A stretch of DNA of 21,536 bases from JAAFIP01 sp031431335 (GTDB lineage Bacteria > Pseudomonadota > Gammaproteobacteria > Burkholderiales > Burkholderiaceae_C), in assembly GCA_031431335.1 (NCBI GenBank), contig JANPDG010000088.1, positions 1-21,536 on the forward strand, written 5' to 3'. Position numbers and translations under genes: made by a program. Positions 7,926 to 15,542 of the stretch are shown here, piece by piece; the first letter of the stretch is position 1; each line of letters begins with the position of its first letter. The notes below the pieces were generated by a model. That model did no database searches. It saw only the letters and a list, made by a program, of their open reading frames with translations, and was not told where the DNA came from.

Positions 7926-8684
7926 ATGGCAAAACATTTAGACCTCGAAGAACAAGAGCAACTTGACCAGATCAAGGCATTTTGGAACCAATATGGCAAC
8001 ATGATCAGCGCTGCGCTGATTGTGGTGTTTGGCACGATCGCTGCCTATAACGGTTACAACTACTGGCAGCGCAGCCAAGCGCTGCAGGCGTCGTCTATGT
8101 ACGATGAGGTAGAGCGGGCCGTCAAAGCGGGCGATGCAGTCAAAGTAGAGCGCGCTTTTGCTGACATGAAAGACAAGTTTGGCGGTACGGTCTATGCCCA
8201 ACAAGCCGCTTTGCTGGCTGCGCGCAGCTTGCAAGACAAAGGCAACACAGACGGTGCTAAAGCTGCACTCAGCTGGGTTGCAGATAAATCGGGCGACGAA
8301 AGTTACAAGGCGGTTGCTAAACTGCGTTTGGCCGGGCTGTTAATGGAATCTAAATCCTATGACGATGCGCTCAAACAAACCGAAGGCAGCTTTTCTAAAG
8401 AATTCGTCGCCTTGGTGGCAGACCGCCGTGGCGATATTTACTTGGCACAAGGCAAGAAAGCTGAGGCCAAGCTGGAATACGAGAAGGCCTACAAGGCCTT
8501 TGAAGAGCGTGCTGAATACCGCCGCTTGGTCGAAGTTAAGTTGAATTCACTGGGTGTTGACCCCACGCCCTTGGTATCAACAAGCATTAAAGCTGCTGCT
8601 GTAGAAGCATCTGCAGCGGTCAATGCTGCGCCTGCGCAAGCGGCTGCACCAGCAGCTTCCGAAGCCGTGGGAGTTAAACCGTAA
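7926..8684 (+). CDS. yfgM: SecYEG-associated periplasmic TPR protein YfgM
   Basis: Ancillary translocon subunit: in E. coli YfgM forms a complex with PpiD at SecYEG and contributes to envelope chaperoning. The 252-aa sequence has a charged cytoplasmic start (MAKHLDLEEQEQLDQIKAFW), one membrane helix at about 25-46, a periplasmic TPR-like domain at 55-210, and an Ala/Pro-rich tail. No Shine-Dalgarno is visible before the ATG. A -10-like TACAAT (7914-7919) lies only six bases upstream, so a very short leader is possible if a promoter exists there, but its -35 is poorly spaced. The 61-base gap from hisS is the widest between ispG and der. The stop overlaps the bamB ATG by one base (TAATG). Confidence 0.9.
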   Translation: MAKHLDLEEQEQLDQIKAFWNQYGNMISAALIVVFGTIAAYNGYNYWQRSQALQASSMYDEVERAVKAGDAVKVERAFADMKDKFGGTVYAQQAALLAARSLQDKGNTDGAKAALSWVADKSGDESYKAVAKLRLAGLLMESKSYDDALKQTEGSFSKEFVALVADRRGDIYLAQGKKAEAKLEYEKAYKAFEERAEYRRLVEVKLNSLGVDPTPLVSTSIKAAAVEASAAVNAAPAQAAAPAASEAVGVKP

Positions 8685-9817
8685 TGGCATTTCATTCGGC
8701 AAACCCTAAAACTGCGCTGCTGGTTCTGGTATCGGCTTTGTTGCTAAGTGCGTGCTCGGGCAACTCTAAGCGTCCTGCACCCGCTGATTTGGGCACAAAT
8801 ACTGCTCTCATTGGGGTTAAGCAAGCCTGGACCAATCGTATGGGCGAGCCACCTGTGGGTGCATGGCCTGCCGTAGTGGGTTTGACCGTGGTGGTGGCTG
8901 CTGTGGACGGGACAGTCGCTGCCATAGACGGCGCGACAGGCCGGGATCTATGGCGCGGCAATGCAGGTGCCAGGCTCTCCACGGGGGCAGGATCTGATGG
9001 CAAATTAACTGCGGTGGTGACCATGGCTAACGAAGTCGTGGCGCTGGACAGCGGCAAAGAGCTCTGGCGTTCAAAAATTGGTGCACAAGCCTATACAGCA
9101 CCTTTAGTGGCTGGCGGGCGGGTATTCGTGCTCGCAGCAGACCGTAGCATGACCGCTTTCGACGGCACAACCGGACGCCAGCTGTGGACACAAAAACGCA
9201 CCAATGATCCATTGGTTTTGAAGCAACCTGGTAGTTTGCTGGCTGTGGGCGACACCTTGGTTGCTGGCATGTCGGGTCGTTTAGTCGGATTGAACCCTAA
9301 TACAGGTGTGGTGCGCTGGGAGGCTGCTCTGGCCGCGCCGCGTGGGGTGAATGAAATAGAGCGTTTGGTGGATATGACCGGACGAGCCAATCGCGTGGGC
9401 AATGTTGTCTGCGTGCGCGCTTATCAATCAGCGGTGGGGTGTGTGGATGCAGCACGCGGCAGCCTGGTTTGGACCAAGCCCGCTAACGGATCTGAAGGCG
9501 TGCACGGTGACGACCAGCTCGTGATTGGCACCGAAGGTGATGGCAAAGTAGTGGCCTGGCGTCGCAATGACGGTGAGCGCATTTGGACATCAGAGCGCCT
9601 GCGTTACCGTGATCTGTCAGCACCTTTGGTGCTGGGTCGCTCTGTGATTATTGGCGACAGTACAGGCACCGTGCATTTATTGTCGCGTCAAGACGGCTCA
9701 CCACTCAATCGCCTCAGCACTGACTCGTCGGGCGTGGCGGCTTCACCAGTGCAAGCTGGTGACACGCTTGTTGTAGTTACCCGCAACGGCGGCATCTACG
9801 GTTTTGCGCCTGAATAG
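8684..9817 (+). CDS. bamB: Outer membrane assembly lipoprotein BamB
   Basis: Lipoprotein of the BAM complex that helps BamA insert beta-barrel proteins into the outer membrane. The 377-aa protein has a signal peptide ending in the lipobox LSAC, with the lipidated Cys at 24. PQQ-like beta-propeller repeats follow: AAIDGATGRDLWR, VVALDSGKELWRS, TAFDGTTGRQLWTQ, VGLNPNTGVVRWEA, GCVDAARGSLVWTK, VAWRRNDGERIWTS and HLLSRQDGSPLNRL, consistent with the eight-bladed propeller of the family. Its start overlaps the yfgM stop by one base, and der follows after 20 bases, a conserved trio. Confidence 0.96.
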   Translation: MAFHSANPKTALLVLVSALLLSACSGNSKRPAPADLGTNTALIGVKQAWTNRMGEPPVGAWPAVVGLTVVVAAVDGTVAAIDGATGRDLWRGNAGARLSTGAGSDGKLTAVVTMANEVVALDSGKELWRSKIGAQAYTAPLVAGGRVFVLAADRSMTAFDGTTGRQLWTQKRTNDPLVLKQPGSLLAVGDTLVAGMSGRLVGLNPNTGVVRWEAALAAPRGVNEIERLVDMTGRANRVGNVVCVRAYQSAVGCVDAARGSLVWTKPANGSEGVHGDDQLVIGTEGDGKVVAWRRNDGERIWTSERLRYRDLSAPLVLGRSVIIGDSTGTVHLLSRQDGSPLNRLSTDSSGVAASPVQAGDTLVVVTRNGGIYGFAPE

Positions 9818-9837
9818 AACTTACATAAAGCCAACCC

Positions 9838-11169
9838 ATGAAACCAGTGTTGGCATTAGTCGGCCGTCCTAACGTCGGCAAATCGACCCTTTTTAACCGC
9901 CTGACCAAATCGCGAGATGCGATTGTGGCCGACTATGCGGGCCTCACGCGCGATCGCCACTACGGTAATGGCAAGCACGGCAAGCACGAGTACATTGTCA
10001 TTGACACCGGAGGATTCGAGCCCACAGCGGAAAGCGGTATTTACAAAGAAATGGCCAAACACACCCGTCAGGCGGTAGCCGAAGCGGATATTGTGATATT
10101 TATAGTTGACGGGCGCGAAGGTATCAGCGCGCAAGACTACGACATCGCCAACTATTTACGCAAGCTGGGCAAGCCAACCATACTGACCGCTAATAAAGCC
10201 GAGGGCCTTAAAGAGGGTCATCAGGTATCGGATTTTTATGCGCTAGGGTTGGGTGATGTGATGCCCATATCTGCCTCGCATGGGCAGGGCATGAAAGAGC
10301 TGCTTACGCTGGCCTTTGCACCACTTAATTTGAGCGATGAGCCAGAGGAAGTGGTAGACACTGGCGCCATCAAGCTAGCAGTTGCGGGCCGTCCCAACGT
10401 CGGTAAATCGACCTTGATCAACACTTGGCTGGGTGAAGAGCGCCTGGTCGCTTTTGACATGCCAGGCACCACGCGCGACACTATTAGCGTGCCGTTTGAG
10501 CGCGATGGCGTGATGTTTGAGCTGATCGACACCGCTGGTATTCGCCGCAAGGGTAAGGTTTTTGAAGCGATTGAGAAGTTTTCAGTAGTCAAAACTCTGC
10601 AGGCTATCGAATCTGCCAACGTGGTGCTGTTGTTGCTCGATGCTACACAAGGCGTGACAGACCAAGATGCGCACATTGCGGGCTATATTTTAGATTCTGG
10701 CCGCGCAGTGGTGGTGGCTGTGAATAAATGGGATGCGGTAGACGCTTACCAGCGCGAGCTGCTTAACCGCTCCATCGAGCTACGCTTAAGCTTTTTAAAA
10801 TTTGCCAACATTCATATGATTTCGGCAACCAAGCGCCAAGGCTTAGGCCCTGTCTGGAAGTCTATTGCTCAGGCGCACAAGGCAGCGACCTGCAAAATGC
10901 CTACCCCTATGTTGACCCGTTTGTTGCTTGAAGCGGTGCAGTTTCAGGCACCTCAGCGCTCCGGGATGTTTCGGCCTAAGCCTCGCTACGCGCACCAAGG
11001 CGGCATGAACCCTCCTGTCGTGGTGGTTCACGGCAACTCGCTCGACGGTATTACAGATTCCTACAAAAGATATCTGGAAGGCCGTATTCGCAAGGCTTTC
11101 GACTTGACAGGCACTCCGCTCAGGGTTGAGATGAAGTCCGCCGGCAACCCCTACGGCGACAAAGACTAA
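9838..11169 (+). CDS. der: Ribosome biogenesis GTPase Der (EngA)
   Basis: Essential GTPase with two tandem G domains, acting in maturation of the 50S subunit. In the 443-aa product the first P-loop is GRPNVGKST at residues 9-17 with DTGGF as switch II. The second is GRPNVGKST at 184-192 with DTAGI, and NKWD supplies the guanine-specificity motif of domain 2. A KH-like domain forms the C-terminus from about 365 (MFRPKPRYAHQGGMNPPVVVVHG). No strong Shine-Dalgarno precedes the ATG. The gene ends 115 bases before hfq; that gap contains the hfq promoter. Confidence 0.98.
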   Translation: MKPVLALVGRPNVGKSTLFNRLTKSRDAIVADYAGLTRDRHYGNGKHGKHEYIVIDTGGFEPTAESGIYKEMAKHTRQAVAEADIVIFIVDGREGISAQDYDIANYLRKLGKPTILTANKAEGLKEGHQVSDFYALGLGDVMPISASHGQGMKELLTLAFAPLNLSDEPEEVVDTGAIKLAVAGRPNVGKSTLINTWLGEERLVAFDMPGTTRDTISVPFERDGVMFELIDTAGIRRKGKVFEAIEKFSVVKTLQAIESANVVLLLLDATQGVTDQDAHIAGYILDSGRAVVVAVNKWDAVDAYQRELLNRSIELRLSFLKFANIHMISATKRQGLGPVWKSIAQAHKAATCKMPTPMLTRLLLEAVQFQAPQRSGMFRPKPRYAHQGGMNPPVVVVHGNSLDGITDSYKRYLEGRIRKAFDLTGTPLRVEMKSAGNPYGDKD

Positions 11170-11203
11170 ATCCCTCGAAGACCCACTGGATATACCTGAA
11201 CTT

Positions 11204-11232
11204 TTGATAGCAGCGGAAGTCTATGGTATGTT
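11204..11232 (+). promoter_or_regulatory. Putative sigma-70 promoter of hfq
   Basis: TTGATA (11204-11209), an exact 17-base spacer and TATGTT (11227-11232) give a good -35/-10 pair. Transcription would start near 11239, about 46 bases before the hfq GTG. A run of seven T (11250-11256) lies in the predicted leader. A short ATGGT/ACCAT pair precedes it, but its 5' arm is upstream of the predicted start, so it could act only on transcripts reading through from der. Confidence 0.55.
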
Positions 11233-11274
11233 CGAGAGTCACCATTCATTTTTTTAACCAGTTCTCTTGAACAC

Positions 11275-11278
11275 GGAG
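11275..11278 (+). promoter_or_regulatory. Ribosome binding site that fixes the hfq GTG start
   Basis: GGAG is separated by six bases from GTG at 11285. It supports that GTG over the in-frame TTG at 11267, which would add six residues (LNTEHI) not expected in Hfq. Confidence 0.7.
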
Positions 11279-11284
11279 CATATC

Positions 11285-11554
11285 GTGAGCAATAACAAAG
11301 GCCAACTTTTACAAGACCCATTTTTGAACCAACTTCGCCGCGAGCATGTGCCCGTGTCGATCTACTTGGTCAACGGCATTAAGTTGCAGGGTCAAATTGA
11401 ATCTTTCGACCAGTATGTTGTGCTCTTGCGCAACACTGTGACCCAAATGGTCTATAAACATGCCATTTCTACCATCGTGCCAGGCCGCGCCGTAGCGTTT
11501 ACCAACGTGCATACCGAAGAAGACGCCGCACTAGGAGCTGCTCCTGCGCAATGA
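11285..11554 (+). CDS. hfq: RNA chaperone Hfq
   Basis: Hexameric Sm-like protein that pairs small RNAs with mRNAs and affects mRNA turnover. From the GTG start the product is 89 aa: MSNNKGQLLQDPFLNQLRRE, then the Sm1 motif (VSIYLVNGIKLQGQIESFDQY) and the Sm2 motif (YKHAISTIVP). The proximal-face signature QLLQDPFLN and the Sm2 YKHA are intact. The acidic C-terminal tail is short (HTEEDAALGAAPAQ), as is usual for betaproteobacteria. It has its own promoter but stays in the der-hfq-hflX-hflK-hflC arrangement. hflX begins 16 bases after the stop. Confidence 0.97.
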   Translation: MSNNKGQLLQDPFLNQLRREHVPVSIYLVNGIKLQGQIESFDQYVVLLRNTVTQMVYKHAISTIVPGRAVAFTNVHTEEDAALGAAPAQ

Positions 11555-11570
11555 TGGTCATGACTCTAAG

Positions 11571-12737
11571 GTGTCCGCGCCTGAAGTCGTTAAAGTAATC
11601 TTGGTAGGTGTCGATCTCGGTTTGCCGCATTTTGACGGCGAACTCCAAGAGCTGGGTTTGTTGGCACAAACTGCTGGTATGACGCCAGCGCACCGCATCA
11701 CCTGTAAACGCAAAGCGCCTGATGCAGCGCTGTTCATTGGTTCGGGCAAAGCTGACGAAATCAAAGAACTGGCTATGGCAACAGGGGCCAGCGAAATACT
11801 GTTTGATCAATCGCTCAGTCCCGCTCAGCAGCGCAACCTGGAGCGCCATATCGGCTTGGCGGTGAACGACCGCACACTGCTGATTTTGGAGATTTTTGCG
11901 CAGCGCGCGCGCAGCCACGAAGGCAAGCTGCAAGTCGAGCTGGCACGCCTGCAATATCTGTCGACCCGGCTGGTGCGACGCTGGTCGCACCTTGAGCGCC
12001 AACAAGGCGCTACGGGGACGCGCGGAGGCCCAGGTGAGAAACAAATCGAACTTGACCGCCGCATGATTGGCGAGACCATCAAGCGCACCAAAGCCAAGCT
12101 GGAGCAGGTTAAAAAGCAGCGCGGCACCCAGCGCCGCCAGCGCGGGCGAAACAACCATTTCGGCATATCTCTGGTGGGCTATACCAACGCAGGCAAAACC
12201 AGCCTGTTCAATGCCCTGGTGAAAGCGCGTGCCTATGCGGCTGACCAGCTGTTTGCCACCCTAGACACCACCACACGATCACTGTATTTGGGCGATGCGC
12301 AGCAGTCTGTCAGTTTGTCCGATACTGTAGGGTTTATTCGCGACCTGCCGCATGGCTTAGTGGATGCGTTTGAAGCCACATTGCAAGAAGCTTGCGAAGC
12401 TGACTTGCTGTTGCATGTGGTGGATGCTGCGAACCCTAACTTTACCGAGCAAATCCATGAGGTGCAGCGGGTGCTGCTAGAGATAGGCGCTGACAAAGTG
12501 CCTCAGGTTTTGGTTTTTAATAAGCTTGATGCTATTGAAAAAGAGCGCTGGCCGCTGCATTTAAGCGATATGTATGAAATTGAAGGTATCTCCACAGCCC
12601 GCGTGTTCACGAGTGCGCATGATGGCGCGGGCCTGCCTGCGCTGCGCCAGTTACTGGCTGACCGTGCCTGCGTGGTCAGGGCATCACCCCTACTGCAGGA
12701 TGAAGAATCTGATGCTAATTTGGATACGGCGCAATGA
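11571..12737 (+). CDS. hflX: Ribosome-splitting GTPase HflX
   Basis: GTPase that binds the 50S subunit and rescues or splits stalled ribosomes, for example after heat stress. The 388-aa product has the HflX N-terminal domain at about 7-190, including the family signature GTRGGPGEKQIELDRR. The G domain has a P-loop GYTNAGKTS (203-211), switch II DTVGFIRDLP (251-260) and NKLD (317-320). The start is taken as GTG at 11571; the nearby ATGs at 11551, 11554 and 11560 are all out of frame. No well-spaced Shine-Dalgarno exists, so coupling to hfq is likely. The gene ends 85 bases before hflK. Confidence 0.95.
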   Translation: MSAPEVVKVILVGVDLGLPHFDGELQELGLLAQTAGMTPAHRITCKRKAPDAALFIGSGKADEIKELAMATGASEILFDQSLSPAQQRNLERHIGLAVNDRTLLILEIFAQRARSHEGKLQVELARLQYLSTRLVRRWSHLERQQGATGTRGGPGEKQIELDRRMIGETIKRTKAKLEQVKKQRGTQRRQRGRNNHFGISLVGYTNAGKTSLFNALVKARAYAADQLFATLDTTTRSLYLGDAQQSVSLSDTVGFIRDLPHGLVDAFEATLQEACEADLLLHVVDAANPNFTEQIHEVQRVLLEIGADKVPQVLVFNKLDAIEKERWPLHLSDMYEIEGISTARVFTSAHDGAGLPALRQLLADRACVVRASPLLQDEESDANLDTAQ

Positions 12738-12744
12738 TTAGGCA

Positions 12745-12771
12745 CAATGCAGGTTGTATAGTGCTGCATTG
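12745..12771 (+). repeat. 8-bp perfect inverted repeat between hflX and hflK
   Basis: CAATGCAG (12745-12752) and CTGCATTG (12764-12771) enclose an 11-base loop. No T-run follows, so it is not a standard terminator. It ends eight bases before the putative hflK -35 and could be an attenuating hairpin for hflX read-through or a protein site upstream of the hflK promoter. Confidence 0.4.
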
Positions 12772-12778
12772 AACTCCC

Positions 12779-12807
12779 TTGGCGACACTTAACACTCAAT
12801 TTATAAG
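12779..12807 (+). promoter_or_regulatory. Putative sigma-70 promoter of hflKC
   Basis: TTGGCG (12779-12784), an exact 17-base spacer and TATAAG (12802-12807) form a good promoter. Transcription would start near 12814. That is only about nine bases before the first possible hflK ATG (12823) but about 78 bases before the second (12892). Confidence 0.5.
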
Positions 12808-12822
12808 CTCACCTTAGCTCAC

Positions 12823-14298
12823 ATGAACCTGATTGCTTTTCCCTCAAAATTGGCTACATTACCCAGCGCCATTGCACGTGGCCTGCGAGGCATGTTTAAC
12901 CTCAACGATGGCAAATGGGGCCGCGAAGGCGATGCACCTCCACCAGAGGGCTCCGCTGCAGCAGGCGACAAGCCAGCAACCACACCAGAGGCTCCTGCAC
13001 CCACGCCAGCGCCTTCACCTGCCGCGCCCGCAGAGCCTAACAACGTTCGCCCTATCAATGGCGGTGGACAGGGCGGTAATTCGCAAGGCCCTAATCAAGG
13101 CCCGCCCGATTTAGACGAAATTTGGCGTGATTTCAACAAAAAACTCAATGGTTTGTTCGGTGGTAAAAAAACCGGCAACAGCAAAGGCCCCACCGACTGG
13201 AACCGCCATAACCAAGGTGGTAACGGAGGTGGTGGTACAGGCGGAGGTTTTCAGCCTGATATGAAGTCAGCGGGCATCGGTGTGGGCCTGATAGCCGCGG
13301 TGGCAGTACTTATATGGCTTGGCACTGGTGTCTTTATCGTGCAAGAAGGCCAGCAGGCGGTAATTACTCGCTTTGGCAAGCTCAGTAGCACGGTAGAAGC
13401 AGGCTTTAACTGGCGTCTGCCATACCCTATTGAGCAGCACGAGACGGTAGCACTGACGCAGTTGCGTTCGGTGGAGATTGGCCGTGGAGCAACCGCTCAA
13501 AACACCAGTCTCAAAGACTCGTCCATGCTCACCCAAGATGAAAACATCGTTGACATCAAGTTCACGATCCAATACCGCCTGAAAAATTCGGCTGATTATC
13601 TGTTCCAAAACCGCAACCCTGATGACGCAGTGATCAAAGCCGCCGAGTCGGCTATTCGCGAAGTGGTGGGCAAAGGCACGATGGACTCTGTGCTCAGCAA
13701 AGATCGCGGGTCTATCCAGCTAGATGTAGTTAAAAGCGTGCAAGCCCAGCTGGACCGCTACAAAACGGGTATCCAAATTCAAACCGTCAACATCCAAAAC
13801 GTACAGCCACCCGAGGCCGTACAGGCCGCGTTTGACGATACCCTCAAAGCTGGCCAAGACCGAGATCGTGCCAAAAACGAAGGCCAAGCCTACGCTAACG
13901 ACGTGATTCCCCGCGCCAAAGGCACCGCAGCACGCTTGAAAGAAGAGGCCGACGGCTACAAAGCCAACGTGATTGCACGCGCCGAGGGTGATGGTCAACG
14001 GTTTAAATCGGTCTACACCGAATACCAAAAAGCACCTCAAGTCACCCGCGACCGTATGTACACCGACGCCATGCAGCAAATCTACACCAGCGTGACCAAA
14101 GTAATGGTCGATTCGCGCCAAGGCAATAATCTTTTGTACCTTCCTTTGGACAAGCTGATGCAGGTCAGTGCTGGGCAAGGCTCTGAGATCGTCACACTTC
14201 CAAGCAACGGCGCAGCAAGCCTGCCTGCAGCTTCTACAGCTCCTTCCGCAGCTGTTCCATCAGGCGCCTCACGCTCACGCGAGCGCGACAGCCGCTAA
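12823..14298 (+). CDS. hflK: FtsH protease modulator subunit HflK
   Basis: SPFH/prohibitin-family inner-membrane protein that forms, with HflC, the large cage around the AAA protease FtsH. The 491-aa reading has a Pro/Ala/Gly-rich cytoplasmic N-terminus, the conserved GPPDLDEIWRDFNKKL at about 93-108, a Gly-rich stretch, one membrane helix at 151-173 and the SPFH domain from about 174 (VQEGQQAVITRFGK). A long Ala/Lys/Glu-rich coiled segment follows, with a Ser/Ala-rich tail. The start is uncertain: ATG 12823 is the longest, whereas ATG 12892 gives MFNLNDGKWGRE, which resembles the usual betaproteobacterial start. Neither has a well-spaced Shine-Dalgarno. hflC follows after 18 bases. Confidence 0.93.
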   Translation: MNLIAFPSKLATLPSAIARGLRGMFNLNDGKWGREGDAPPPEGSAAAGDKPATTPEAPAPTPAPSPAAPAEPNNVRPINGGGQGGNSQGPNQGPPDLDEIWRDFNKKLNGLFGGKKTGNSKGPTDWNRHNQGGNGGGGTGGGFQPDMKSAGIGVGLIAAVAVLIWLGTGVFIVQEGQQAVITRFGKLSSTVEAGFNWRLPYPIEQHETVALTQLRSVEIGRGATAQNTSLKDSSMLTQDENIVDIKFTIQYRLKNSADYLFQNRNPDDAVIKAAESAIREVVGKGTMDSVLSKDRGSIQLDVVKSVQAQLDRYKTGIQIQTVNIQNVQPPEAVQAAFDDTLKAGQDRDRAKNEGQAYANDVIPRAKGTAARLKEEADGYKANVIARAEGDGQRFKSVYTEYQKAPQVTRDRMYTDAMQQIYTSVTKVMVDSRQGNNLLYLPLDKLMQVSAGQGSEIVTLPSNGAASLPAASTAPSAAVPSGASRSRERDSR

Positions 14299-14316
14299 GC
14301 GCCAAGGAGAACATTT

Positions 14317-15216
14317 ATGAATAAACTTGGACTAGTTATTTCCACCCTTTTGGTAGCGCTCGCTGTGCTGGCGTCTACATTGTTTGTTGTCGATCAGCGC
14401 CAGTTTGGTGTGCTGTACTCGTTTGGTCAGATCAAAGAAGTGATCACCGAGCCTGGCCTGCGCTTTAAGCTGCCGCAGCCGTTTCAAAACGTCGTCTTTT
14501 TAGACCGCCGCGTGCTCACGCTGGACAGCCCAGAGACCACCCCCATTCAAACCGCTGAGAAGAAAAACTTGGTGGTGGACTGGCTGGTCAAATGGCGTAT
14601 TGCCGACGCGCGCCAGTTCATCCGTACCAACCCCGGTGGCGCAAACACCACCACCGCTGAAGACCGCCTGCGCTCCGTGGTGCAAGACGCGCTCAACGCT
14701 GAAGTGACCAAGCGCACCGTCAAAGACGTGCTCTCCACCGACCGCGACAAAATCATGCAGGGTGTGCAGCAGCGCTTGGTCGATGATGCCAAAACTTTTG
14801 GTATTGAGATTGTTGATGTGCGCATCAAGCGTGTGGACTTTCCTGCGCCTGTGGCCGACTCGGTTTATCAGCGTATGAAGTCTGAGCGCCAACAAGTAGC
14901 CAACGAGCTACGGTCGACTGGCGCTGCCGAAGGTGAAAAAATCCGCGCTGACGCTGACCGCCAACGAGAAGTGTTGATCGCCGAAGCTTATCGTGATGCG
15001 CAAAAGGTCAAGGGCGATGGCGATGCCAAAGCTGCTGCAGTCTATGCAGAAGCCTTTGGTCGCGACGCCCAGTTTGCCCAGTTTTACCGCAATCTAGACG
15101 CCTACAAAGCCAGTTTTTCTAAAAAGAGCGACGTCATGGTGCTCGACCCCTCCAGCGAATTCTTCAAAACCATGCGCGGTGGCGGCCCGGGCAGTGCCCC
15201 TCCAGCCAAAAAGTAA
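14317..15216 (+). CDS. hflC: FtsH protease modulator subunit HflC
   Basis: Partner of HflK in the membrane-anchored HflKC complex that regulates FtsH. The 299-aa protein has an N-terminal membrane helix at about 5-25, an SPFH domain (DQRQFGVLYSFGQIKEVITEPGLRF) and a helical segment rich in EGEKIRADADRQREVLIAEA. Length and layout are typical. A strong AAGGAG lies before the ATG, in contrast to most genes of the block. It is adjacent to hflK (18-base gap) and followed 16 bases later by the DUF2065 gene. Confidence 0.97.
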   Translation: MNKLGLVISTLLVALAVLASTLFVVDQRQFGVLYSFGQIKEVITEPGLRFKLPQPFQNVVFLDRRVLTLDSPETTPIQTAEKKNLVVDWLVKWRIADARQFIRTNPGGANTTTAEDRLRSVVQDALNAEVTKRTVKDVLSTDRDKIMQGVQQRLVDDAKTFGIEIVDVRIKRVDFPAPVADSVYQRMKSERQQVANELRSTGAAEGEKIRADADRQREVLIAEAYRDAQKVKGDGDAKAAAVYAEAFGRDAQFAQFYRNLDAYKASFSKKSDVMVLDPSSEFFKTMRGGGPGSAPPAKK

Positions 15217-15232
15217 CCCCTAGGCAGAGGCC

Positions 15233-15415
15233 ATGGACACCCTGTGGAGCGCCTTGGCATTGGTGTTGGTGATAGAAGGGCTGATGCCCTTTTTATCGCC
15301 CGGTGGCTGGCGGCGTATGTTTGAGCAGGTGCTCAAGATGCAAGACGGTCAAATTCGCTTTTTCGGCTTTGCCAGTATTCTGCTCGGGCTGATTTTGTTG
15401 TGGATCTTGAGCTGA
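15233..15415 (+). CDS. Small membrane protein, DUF2065 (YjeT-like)
   Basis: A 60-aa protein with two hydrophobic segments, at about 3-21 and 43-59, joined by SPGGWRRMFEQVLKMQDGQIRFFG. This is the DUF2065/YjeT pattern, whose function is unknown. AGAGG lies five bases before the ATG. The position directly after hflC is conserved in many proteobacteria, so a link to HflKC-FtsH is possible but only from context. It is the last gene of the conserved block; the neighbours often seen next in this order group (hisZ, purA) are absent here. Confidence 0.85.
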   Translation: MDTLWSALALVLVIEGLMPFLSPGGWRRMFEQVLKMQDGQIRFFGFASILLGLILLWILS

Positions 15416-15450
15416 TTGTGAGCTCAATGGGCTAGAGTTATGCTGCATTC

Positions 15451-15473
15451 GGGTATTGTAATACTCCTATTTT
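15451..15473 (+). terminator. Weak hairpin with T-tract after the hfl operon
   Basis: GGGTAT and ATACTC can pair (one G-U) around a TGTA loop, followed by C and TATTTT. The stem is short, so this is a weak candidate intrinsic terminator. It runs directly into copy 2 of the dispersed repeat. Confidence 0.3.
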
Positions 15474-15526
15474 AATAGCTAACTATTTAATACCCACGTC
15501 GGAAAACTGCCTAAAAATCTTCCAAA
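15471..15526 (+). repeat. Dispersed intergenic repeat, copy 2
   Basis: The mini-hairpin AATAG-CTAA-CTATT is followed by CCACGTCGGAAAACTG (15494-15509) and the 3' extension CCTAAAAATCTTCCAAA. The extension is shared with copy 3 (through ATCTT) and, less exactly, copy 4. It lies in the 127-base gap between the convergent DUF2065 and eptA genes, in the sense direction of the former, and ends 16 bases before the eptA stop codon. Confidence 0.85.
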
Positions 15527-15542
15527 TATCACCTCTTCAATG

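Noticed and set aside
10785..10790. CTTAAG in der as a PmrA site
   Set aside because: A single hexamer in the middle of a coding region, with no second half-site at the right spacing.
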